This document shows positions 14,670 to 20,806 of a stretch of 20,806 nt of DNA, piece by piece. The position numbers were made by a program, and so were the translations under genes. Under the pieces are notes generated by a model. It was not told the DNA's origin. It saw only the letters and a program-made list of their open reading frames with translations, and made no database searches. The stretch is from IMG/VR virus record IMGVR_UViG_3300020158_000331, positions 1-20,806 of that record. One strand, 5' to 3'. Within the stretch, counting starts at the first letter, position 1; every line of letters begins with the position of its first letter. This stretch comes from a virus.

Positions 14670-15206
14670 ATGAAAATCTTTCTCAAAAAAACCCGCCTCT
14701 CCTATCCACATCTGTTCGAGGCACAAGCCTACGAGGGCTCCGAGCCCCGCTTTTCCGCCAACTATCTGTTGGAACCCACGCATCCAGCGGTCAAGGAACT
14801 CACCGCCGCCATCGAGACCGTTGCCAAAGACAAGTGGGGTGCCAAGGCAGACGCTGTTCTGAAATCAATCCGTGCTGCCGACAAGACCTTCTTGCGCAGT
14901 GGTGACGCCAAGGGCACTGACGGATATGAGGGGCTGCTGTTTGTCTCGGCATCGAGCAAGCGTCGCCCAAGCGTTGTTGACCACGACGGCACGACCCCGC
15001 TGGTTGAAGCTGACGGCAAACCCTATGGCGGCTGTTTCGTCAATGCCTTTGTCGAGGTCTGGGCGATGGACAACAAGTTCGGCAAGCGCGTCTGTGCTTC
15101 GTTGGGTAGTGTCCAGTTTCACAGTCATGGCGAACCCTTTGGCGCCGGTGGTGGCACTCCCGACACCTTCGACGCAGTCGAAGACGCCGAAGAAGACTTG
15201 GTGTAG
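14670..15206 (+). CDS. DUF2815 protein, probable phage ssDNA-binding protein
   Basis: A 178-residue protein of the DUF2815 family, an OB-fold single-stranded DNA-binding group related to phage Enc34 ssb. Signature parts are KKTRLSYPHLFEAQAYEG at the N-terminus, FSANYLLEPTHP, the middle GYEGLLFVSASSKRRPSVVD and the near-C-terminal GGCFVNAFVEVWAMDN. The last 15 residues are strongly acidic (DAVEDAEEDLV), like the acidic tails by which phage and bacterial SSBs contact partner enzymes. It follows DUF2800 after a 69-base gap in which I see no hairpin. It should coat the single strands made during replication and recombination in the infected cell. Confidence 0.9.
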   Translation: MKIFLKKTRLSYPHLFEAQAYEGSEPRFSANYLLEPTHPAVKELTAAIETVAKDKWGAKADAVLKSIRAADKTFLRSGDAKGTDGYEGLLFVSASSKRRPSVVDHDGTTPLVEADGKPYGGCFVNAFVEVWAMDNKFGKRVCASLGSVQFHSHGEPFGAGGGTPDTFDAVEDAEEDLV

Positions 15207-15278
15207 AAGCCAGCCGCCATGGAATCACTGATCGCCAATGGCGGCTCGCCCGCTTTGACCATGACCAGTCTGCTTGGA

Positions 15279-15302
15279 GGTGTCTCCATTCCTGGAGACA
15301 CC
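15279..15302 (+). other. RNA hairpin in the leader of the Rha-like gene
   Basis: GGTGTCTCC and GGAGACACC form a perfect 9-base stem around the 6-base loop ATTCCT, in the 159-base gap before the Rha-like ATG. No T run follows, so it is not a standard terminator. It could be a processing site, a protein-binding RNA element or a DNA operator. Confidence 0.6.
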
Positions 15303-15365
15303 CCGCATTGCCAGAGCCCTCCGCAATCCCAGCACCAGTGCCAACACATCACCAGAAAGTTTTCC

Positions 15366-16037
15366 ATGAATACAAACCAACTCGTTGCCATCATCAACGA
15401 CACACCCGCAGTCACCACCCTGGTGATTGCGCAAGAAGTGGGTTACGACCACGCATCAGTCATCAAGCTGGTTCGTGAACATATTGCGGATTTGGAAGAG
15501 TTTGGATTGACCAGATTTGAAATCCAGCCAAAAACGCCCGGCATCCGCGGTGGCTCGGATACCGAATACGCAATTCTGAACGAACAGCAGTGCGCGCTGA
15601 TTTTGACGTACTTGCGTAACAGCGACGTCGTGCGTGAATTCAAAAAGCGTTTGATCCGCGAGTTCTATGCCATGCGCGAAGAATTACGAATTCGAAAGGC
15701 CGCTCATCCGAGCGCGCCCAGGGTCAAAAACCCGGTTGCACAAGCTCAAATTTATTTGCTGGAGGAATTCGACAGGGTTGAGCAAGCGCAGCAACTCCTG
15801 AGCGCACGAGTCGATGCGGTGGAAACGCGCTTGAGCACCCAGGACACCACCTTCTACACGGTGCTTGGTTATGCCCGCAAGGCCGGAGCGTTTGTTGACA
15901 ACTTTAGGGCATCGGTCCTTGGCCGAAAGGCCAGTCGTTTATCGAAAGAGCGCGGCTATCCCGTTGCCGACGTGTCTGACCCGCGCTTTGGCATGGTGCA
16001 CAGCTACCACGTTGACATCTTGCAGGAGGTCTTCTGA
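15366..16037 (+). CDS. Rha-family phage regulatory protein
   Basis: A 223-residue protein. Residues about 10-105 match the Rha domain: PAVTTLVIAQEVGYDHASVI, a helix with REHIADLEEFG, then the strand pair with GGSDTEYAILNEQQCALILT and the helix KRLIREFYAMREELR. Residues about 150-223 form a second domain of the kind found at the end of phage antirepressors: YTVLGYARKAG, then LGRKASRLSKERGYPV and HSYHVDILQEVF. Rha proteins of phi80 and P22-like phages affect growth depending on host factors; the exact target is unknown. It could relieve the non-cleavable repressor, but this is speculation. The start at 15366 gives the family-like N-terminus; a frame extended to 15219 has no binding site and runs through the hairpin. 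Confidence 0.85.
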   Translation: MNTNQLVAIINDTPAVTTLVIAQEVGYDHASVIKLVREHIADLEEFGLTRFEIQPKTPGIRGGSDTEYAILNEQQCALILTYLRNSDVVREFKKRLIREFYAMREELRIRKAAHPSAPRVKNPVAQAQIYLLEEFDRVEQAQQLLSARVDAVETRLSTQDTTFYTVLGYARKAGAFVDNFRASVLGRKASRLSKERGYPVADVSDPRFGMVHSYHVDILQEVF

Positions 16038-17818
16038 AATCCACGCTGGTCTTCGACCTGGAGATCTACCGGGATTACTTCCTGGCCATGTTTGGCAACG
16101 TGGCCACGGGTAATACCCGGGCATTCGAACTGTTCGCAGATCACCCTCTGGACATGGACACGATCCGCTCGATTGTTGCCAAGTTCACGCTGGTGTCCTT
16201 CAACGGCAACAACTTCGACATGCCGTTGCTCTCGCTTGCCCTGTCCGGCGCAACCAACCAGGCGATCAAAAACGCTTCTGACGCCATCATCCTGAACAAC
16301 CTGCGCGGCTTCGCGCTAGAGCGAAAGTTCAAATTCAAGACCATGACAAAGGTCGATCACATCGACCTGATCGAAGTCGCCCCCGGCATGGTTAGCCTCA
16401 AAATTTATGGCGGCCGTCTGCACTGCAAGAAGATGCAGGACTTGCCGATTGAACCCAGCGCCAGTATCAGCGTTGCTGATCGTGAATTACTCAAGACCTA
16501 CTGCGCCAATGACCTACAGGTGACACAAGCGCTGTATCTAAAGTTGGCGCCCCAAATTGAACTGCGTGCGCAGATGGGCAAGACCTATGACTTGGAGTTG
16601 CGCAGCAAGTCCGACGCCCAAATCGCCGAGACGGTGATTCGAACCCAGGTCAAGGCCATCACCGGTGTGATGCCGGAGCGTCCCATCATCGAAGGCGGCA
16701 CCCTGTACCAGTACAGTGCGCCAAGCTATATCCGCTTTAGCAGCGCGCCACTGGAGGCTGTGCTGGCCATGGTGCAGGCAACGAAGTTTCGTGTCATTGA
16801 CAGCGGCAAGGTGATTGAGCCTGATGAACTCAAAAATGCCAAGGTCGCCATCGGCGCCAGTGTTTACCGCATGGGCGTTGGCGGCTTGCACAGCACCGAG
16901 AGTTCAACGTCCCACGTGGCAGATGAGAAAACATTGCTAATCGACCGCGATGTCGCGAGCTATTACCCCAGCATCATTCTGGGCTCTAGTCTGGCACCGG
17001 TCCACATGGGTGAGCCCTTCTTGCGTGTTTACCGTGACATCGTTGAACAGCGCCTGGCTGCCAAGCATGCCGGCGACAAGGTCAAGGCCAATGCGCTCAA
17101 GATCACGGTCAATGGGAGCTTCGGCAAATTTGGTTCTAAGTGGTCAACGCTGTACAGCCCCGACCTGCTGATCCAGACGACACTGACTGGCCAACTCGCG
17201 CTGCTCATGCTGATCGAAGCACTTGAGGTCGCAGGCATTGCGGTGGTCTCGGCCAATACCGATGGCGTGGTGATCAAGTGTCCTGTGAACAAGCAGGATG
17301 TCATGGACGATATCGTCTTTGAGTGGGAGACCTGCACTGGATTCAGTACCGAGGCCACCCACTACCGCGCGCTCTACTCGCGCGACGTCAACAACTACCT
17401 GGCTTTCAAGCTTGGTGGCGGCTTCAAGGCCAAGGGCGCTTATGCCAGCGCTGGTCTGTCCAAGAACCCATCCAATGAGATTTGTACCGAAGCGGTGGTG
17501 GCCTTTCTGAATGACGGCACGGCCATTGAAGACACCGTGCATGCATGCTGGGATATCAGCCGCTTTGTGACGATTCGCAGCGTCAAGGGCGGCGCCATTG
17601 ACCAGCAGGGTCATTACCTTGGCAAGGCGGTGCGCTGGTACTACAGCACCGCAGCGCAAGGTCCTATCCGCTACCGGCTCAACCATTACACCGTGGCCCG
17701 CTCCGATGGGGCACAGGCACTGATGGAGTTGCCGGACAAGTTTCCCAGTGATGTTGACTTTGATTGGTACATCGCTGAGGCCCAAACCATCCTCAAAGAC
17801 ATAGGGGCATGCACATGA
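16034..17818 (+). CDS. Family B DNA polymerase with 3'-5' exonuclease, apparent CTG start
   Basis: A 594-residue replicative polymerase if started at CTG 16034. Exonuclease motifs are FDLEIY (D8, E10), FNGNNFD and YCANDLQVTQ. Polymerase motifs are A: DVASYYPSII (Asp 306), B: KITVNGSFGKFG (Lys 356, Asn 360) and C: SANTDGVVI (Asp 410). Motif C has Asn where DTD is usual. The only ATG nearby (16088) would remove exonuclease motif I. Upstream to the in-frame stop at 16013 there is no ATG, GTG or TTG before that motif. CTG 16034 follows AGGAGGT (16024-16030) and overlaps the Rha stop as CTGA, matching the ATGA pattern of this operon. The short length fits protein- or RNA-primed phage polymerases of this type. 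Confidence 0.9.
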   Translation: MKSTLVFDLEIYRDYFLAMFGNVATGNTRAFELFADHPLDMDTIRSIVAKFTLVSFNGNNFDMPLLSLALSGATNQAIKNASDAIILNNLRGFALERKFKFKTMTKVDHIDLIEVAPGMVSLKIYGGRLHCKKMQDLPIEPSASISVADRELLKTYCANDLQVTQALYLKLAPQIELRAQMGKTYDLELRSKSDAQIAETVIRTQVKAITGVMPERPIIEGGTLYQYSAPSYIRFSSAPLEAVLAMVQATKFRVIDSGKVIEPDELKNAKVAIGASVYRMGVGGLHSTESSTSHVADEKTLLIDRDVASYYPSIILGSSLAPVHMGEPFLRVYRDIVEQRLAAKHAGDKVKANALKITVNGSFGKFGSKWSTLYSPDLLIQTTLTGQLALLMLIEALEVAGIAVVSANTDGVVIKCPVNKQDVMDDIVFEWETCTGFSTEATHYRALYSRDVNNYLAFKLGGGFKAKGAYASAGLSKNPSNEICTEAVVAFLNDGTAIEDTVHACWDISRFVTIRSVKGGAIDQQGHYLGKAVRWYYSTAAQGPIRYRLNHYTVARSDGAQALMELPDKFPSDVDFDWYIAEAQTILKDIGACT

Positions 17819-17910
17819 TTTTTACTCGTCTTTATTTGATGTTTCGCCGCAATGGCTACAGCCTGGCCAACGCCGTGCGCCGGGCTTGGGAGGTATCGCG
17901 CAATGCATGA
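17815..17910 (+). CDS. 31-residue basic microprotein
   Basis: A small ORF whose ATG overlaps the polymerase stop as ATGA and whose stop runs 8 bases into the VRR-NUC gene. The product starts MIFTRLYLMFRRNGYSLANA and continues VRRAWEVSRNA. It is basic, with an amphipathic helix. The gap it fills would otherwise be the only real break in a run of overlapping genes, which supports it being translated. It may serve mainly to couple translation to the nuclease gene; no function can be assigned. Confidence 0.6.
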   Translation: MIFTRLYLMFRRNGYSLANAVRRAWEVSRNA

Positions 17911-18169
17911 ACGTGACATTGAACGTCACCTGAGCCAGCGCGTCAAAGCGCTGGGCGGTGAGTGCCGAAAGGTGAGTTGGCTGGGTCGCCATGGTGCCCC
18001 GGACCGATTGGTGATGCTGCCGAGTCAGGCCGCAGTCTGGGTGGAACTCAAAGCGCCGGGTCAGAAGGCCAAGCCGCATCAGCAGCGTGAGCACGAGCGC
18101 ATGCGCGCCATGGGGCAACGCGTAGTGGTGATCGACAGCATTGAAGGCGTTGAGGATCTGTTGACATGA
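17903..18169 (+). CDS. VRR-NUC domain nuclease
   Basis: An 88-residue stand-alone VRR-NUC domain, the PD-(D/E)XK nuclease type of FAN1 and of many phages, where it is thought to cut branched DNA during replication or recombination. The order of motifs is normal: an N-terminal helix with Glu (HERDIERHL), GAPDRLVML with Asp 34, VWVELKAP with Glu 48 and Lys 50, and a Gln-containing helix PHQQREHERM (Gln 60/61). The start at 17903 has GGAGG 9 bases upstream. Its stop overlaps the helicase start as ATGA, a pairing seen in many phage replication modules. Confidence 0.9.
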   Translation: MHERDIERHLSQRVKALGGECRKVSWLGRHGAPDRLVMLPSQAAVWVELKAPGQKAKPHQQREHERMRAMGQRVVVIDSIEGVEDLLT

Positions 18170-19533
18170 AGTTCTGCCCTCGCCCGTACCAGACCATGAT
18201 CCGGGATCACATTCTGGACGTGCCGCGCTGCGCCATCTGGGCCGGCATGGGCATGGGCAAAACCACCAGCACGCTCGATGCGATCGACACGCTGGCTCTA
18301 ATTGACGACGCCCCGGTTCTGGTGCTCGCGCCGCTGCGAGTTGCCCGCAGCACCTGGCCACAAGAGGCAGCGAAGTGGGATCACCTCAAGATGATGAACA
18401 TCACGCCCATCGTTGGCAACGAAACTGAACGGTGCCTGGCAATCAAGCTTGACGCCCAAATCCACACCATGAATTACGAAAACCTGGAGTGGTTGGTGTC
18501 CTACTGGGGTAATCGCTGGCCCTATCGCACCGTTGTTGCGGACGAATCGACCAAGCTCAAGAGTTTTCGTCTGCGCCAGGGTGGCAAACGGGCACAGGCC
18601 TTGGGCCGGGTGAGCCACACCAAGATCAAACGCTTCGTTCAACTCACCGGTACGCCAAGTCCCAATGGTCTTAGCGACCTGTGGGGGCAAGCGTGGTACC
18701 TCGATGCCGGCCAGCGTCTGGGGCGCACCTTCACTGCCTTTCAGCAACGCTGGTTTCGCACGGCTCCGAACGGCTTCGGCCTGGTGGCGCTACCCCATGC
18801 GCAGATCGAGATTCAGGACAAGCTGCGCGACCTGTGTCTGACGGTGGATGCCAAGGACTGGTTCGACCTGCGCGAACCGATTGTGAACAACATCTTTGTG
18901 GACCTTCCGGCCAAGGCACGCAAGCACTACGCCGAGATGGAAAAAGAGATGTTCACCTGCATCGAGAGCCATGACGTTGAAGCCTTCGGCGCGGCAGCAC
19001 GGACCATCAAGTGTTTGCAGATCGCCAACGGCGCCGCCTATGTGGGTGAGTCAAACACCGAATGGAAGGAACTCCATGATGCCAAGCTTCAGGCCCTGCA
19101 GTCCATTGTTGAAGAGGCTGCGGGTGCGAGCGTGCTCGTGGCGTACCACTTCAAGAGCGATCTGGTGCGCTTGATGCGAGCATTTCCACAAGGCCAGTCA
19201 CTGGACTCGGACCCCGACACGATCCGACGGTGGAACGCCGGACAGATCGCAATCCTGTTTGCGCACCCGGCGTCTGCCGGGCACGGTCTGAACCTGCAGG
19301 ACGGCGGAAACATCCTCGTCTATTTCGGTCACTGGTGGAATCTTGAAGAACGCATGCAGATTTTGGAGCGCATCGGCCCGACGCGGCAAATGCAGGCCGG
19401 TCATGACCGGGCGGTGTTTGTTCACAACATTATTGCCAAGGACACGGTCGATGAACTGGTGATTGAACGCGTGCAGAGCAAACGCGCAGTGCAGGACATC
19501 TTGTTGGATGCAATGAAACGCAAAACTCTATGA
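18166..19533 (+). CDS. SNF2/DEAD-like superfamily 2 helicase
   Basis: A 455-residue DNA-dependent ATPase/helicase of the phage SNF2-like type. The N-terminal domain shows a Q-like motif RPYQ (residues 6-9), Walker A GMGMGKTT (27-34), motif Ia VLAPLRVARSTW, Walker B VVADEST (DES at 126-128) and motif III QLTGTPSPNG. The C-terminal domain shows VAYHFKSDLVRL, the motif V region HPASAGHGLNLQ and motif VI LERIGPTRQ. All core motifs are present, so activity is likely. The partner is the VRR-NUC nuclease just upstream (ATGA overlap); the pair may process replication or recombination intermediates of the phage. Confidence 0.92.
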   Translation: MKFCPRPYQTMIRDHILDVPRCAIWAGMGMGKTTSTLDAIDTLALIDDAPVLVLAPLRVARSTWPQEAAKWDHLKMMNITPIVGNETERCLAIKLDAQIHTMNYENLEWLVSYWGNRWPYRTVVADESTKLKSFRLRQGGKRAQALGRVSHTKIKRFVQLTGTPSPNGLSDLWGQAWYLDAGQRLGRTFTAFQQRWFRTAPNGFGLVALPHAQIEIQDKLRDLCLTVDAKDWFDLREPIVNNIFVDLPAKARKHYAEMEKEMFTCIESHDVEAFGAAARTIKCLQIANGAAYVGESNTEWKELHDAKLQALQSIVEEAAGASVLVAYHFKSDLVRLMRAFPQGQSLDSDPDTIRRWNAGQIAILFAHPASAGHGLNLQDGGNILVYFGHWWNLEERMQILERIGPTRQMQAGHDRAVFVHNIIAKDTVDELVIERVQSKRAVQDILLDAMKRKTL

Positions 19534-19751
19534 TGGCTGACCTAACTGACAGCGAGATCGACGCCATCTGCGCTGGGCTCACACAGTCAGCAGCAAAAGT
19601 GCGTTTTTTAAAATCGTTAGGACTGCGCGTCCACCGAAAACCCAATGGAGCGCCCCTAGTAAATCGAGCGCACTATGATGATGTCACAGGCGTTGGTAAC
19701 AAGGCCTTAATTTCAGCGGAAAATGGTCCTGCTTGGGGAGTCCATCGATGA
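19530..19751 (+). CDS. DUF4224 protein
   Basis: A 73-residue protein whose first 50 residues match DUF4224: LTDSEIDAICAGLTQSAAKV, RFLKSLGLRVHRKPNGAPLV and NRAHYDDV. This small family sits beside tyrosine integrases in many proteobacterial prophages and may act as an excisionase-like or integrase-accessory DNA-binding protein, though this has not been shown. Both neighbours overlap it as ATGA: the helicase stop at 19533 and the integrase start at 19748. ATG 19530 and ATG 19533 are both possible starts. Confidence 0.85.
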   Translation: MMADLTDSEIDAICAGLTQSAAKVRFLKSLGLRVHRKPNGAPLVNRAHYDDVTGVGNKALISAENGPAWGVHR

Positions 19752-20806
19752 GTAGAAATAGAGAAAGAAAAAGCGCACTCGGTTTGCTCCCACTAATGGA
19801 AGCCCGACTATGGGCTGACGGCAAGACTTGCACTTACCGCTACCACCCTATCGGCGGAAAGCCGATAGCTCTTGGTCAAGACCGGGTAATTGCAATCCGC
19901 AAGGTCTTGGACATGCTCGGCAACAACAAGGATCAAGGTACGCTCCAATGGGTTTGGGAGCGCTACACCGACGCCGAAACTCCGTCAACCAGATGGAAAA
20001 AGCTGGTGGACAGTTCCAAGGACGATTATCGGCAGGCATGGAAGCAGATTGAAAAGACGTTCGGCAAGATGCAGATCAGCCGAATTGATGCCACCATGGT
20101 CGCGCGCTACGTGCATATCGAGCGCGCCGCATCACCCAAACGCGCCAACACCGAAAAAGCCCTGCTTTCCAATCTGTTCGGCCATGGAATCAAACTCGGG
20201 GTTTGTACCGTCAATTCAACAATCGGGGTAGAACCTCACCAGTTGGAAGCCAGAACCGAGGCGCCGGCAGAAACATTGCTGGCGAAATATCTTGACTGGC
20301 TGACAGTCCAGACACCGCAGCGCCGCATCGTCGGCATGGCCGCAGAATACGCAAGCCTGGCCGGAAACAGAAAGTGCGAGTTCCTTCATTTGACCTGGCC
20401 GCAGGTTGACCGAAAAGCCGGGGTGATCCGCACCATTCGCGCCAAGCAGCGCGGCAGAAAGCGCGAACAGATTGTCGAAGTCGTGAACATAAGCCCTGCG
20501 CTTGAATCGTTGCTGGACCGGCTGCAGGCCATCAGGAAGCAGGATTGCTCATTCGTCTTTCCGAGTCGGAACAATACCCAATACACAGACCGGGGTTTCA
20601 AAACCCTATGGCAGCGCTGCGTACTTGAAGCGATCAAGCAGAAAATCCTGACCAGCGAAACCCGGTTTACGTTCCACGATTTGCGCGCTTTTTACGCCAG
20701 CAAGCACAAACGAAATACCGGCGAATTGCCCGATCTGCACGCCAACAAAGAGACAACGTCGCGCGTTTATGACCGGAACAAAGAGGTATTCAGGAATGCT
20801 AATTAG
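19748..20806 (+). CDS. int: Tyrosine-type phage integrase
   Basis: A 352-residue site-specific recombinase that inserts and removes the phage. The N-terminus (residues about 8-60) holds an arm-type DNA-binding region, residues about 65-170 form the core-binding (SAM-like) domain, and the rest is catalytic. The catalytic set is complete: Arg 208 (GNRKCEFLHL), Lys 233 (RAKQRG), His 310 and Arg 313 (HDLRAFYASK), His 331 (LHANKETT) and the nucleophile Tyr 341 (SRVYDRN). The start at 19748 overlaps the DUF4224 stop as ATGA and has GGGGAG 7 bases upstream. The gene is the last of the rightward early operon, so integrase would be made only when repression is lifted. The attachment site should lie just beyond the window. 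Confidence 0.93.
   Translation: MSRNRERKSALGLLPLMEARLWADGKTCTYRYHPIGGKPIALGQDRVIAIRKVLDMLGNNKDQGTLQWVWERYTDAETPSTRWKKLVDSSKDDYRQAWKQIEKTFGKMQISRIDATMVARYVHIERAASPKRANTEKALLSNLFGHGIKLGVCTVNSTIGVEPHQLEARTEAPAETLLAKYLDWLTVQTPQRRIVGMAAEYASLAGNRKCEFLHLTWPQVDRKAGVIRTIRAKQRGRKREQIVEVVNISPALESLLDRLQAIRKQDCSFVFPSRNNTQYTDRGFKTLWQRCVLEAIKQKILTSETRFTFHDLRAFYASKHKRNTGELPDLHANKETTSRVYDRNKEVFRNAN

Noticed and set aside
15279-15302. Intrinsic terminator before the Rha-like gene
   Set aside because: The stem is good, but it is followed by CC-rich sequence and not by a T run.
15219-15365. N-terminal extension of the Rha-like protein
   Set aside because: No ribosome-binding site at 15219, the extra residues are low-complexity, and they cover the hairpin; the family domain starts after 15366.
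20780-20806. attP/attR site at the end of the window
   Set aside because: The window stops at the integrase stop codon; no tRNA gene or duplicated core can be seen.

Overview
This window is most of an integrated temperate tailed phage (prophage) from a Gram-negative bacterium. Base composition, codon use and the resemblance of the small early proteins to phages of Burkholderiales suggest a betaproteobacterial host such as a Comamonadaceae; the host call is an inference. Packaging and head genes are of the P22-like podovirus type. The window starts at the stop codon of a probable scaffold gene and ends at the stop codon of the integrase, so coat, tail and lysis genes and the attachment sites lie outside it.

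Layout. (1) 1-5511, leftward: small terminase, large terminase, a 167-residue protein, P22-like portal and a scaffold-like acidic protein, coupled by ATGA-type overlaps. (2) 5708-7088, rightward: an inserted two-gene cargo block, an McrA-like HNH nuclease followed by a probable GIY-YIG nuclease, somewhat richer in A+T and on the opposite strand to both flanks. (3) 7108-10504, leftward: a Cro-like protein, a Prim-Pol/VapE primase-helicase, an iteron array (7825-8004) that is a good origin candidate, then DUF3310, a Cys-rich 89-residue protein and a small winged-helix protein. (4) 10505-10604: the bidirectional immunity control region. (5) 10605-12524, rightward: an operon of a repressor that lacks the usual autocleavage domain, a DUF6932-like nucleotidyltransferase-fold protein and an unrecognised 300-residue protein, closed by a strong intrinsic terminator. 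This is the position of rexAB in lambda. (6) 12637-20806, rightward: an operon from a second repressor-controlled promoter, with two tiny ORFs, a 154-residue protein, DUF2800 nuclease, DUF2815 ssDNA-binding protein, Rha-like regulator, family B DNA polymerase (apparently starting at CTG), a 31-residue ORF, VRR-NUC nuclease, SNF2-like helicase, DUF4224 and tyrosine integrase.

How it works together. Five copies of a palindromic element, TAGC-N5-GCTA (longer consensus TTAGCYTTNNGCTATA), lie in the two control regions. Three lie between the divergent cro-like and repressor genes, and two lie upstream of the rightward early operon. They overlap the -35 and -10 boxes with the same geometry at both early promoters. 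The repressor should therefore silence both early operons and tune its own promoter, while the two genes cotranscribed with it would be made in the lysogen. These two genes, and the HNH/GIY-YIG pair, are the best candidates for undescribed prophage-encoded defence or exclusion systems.
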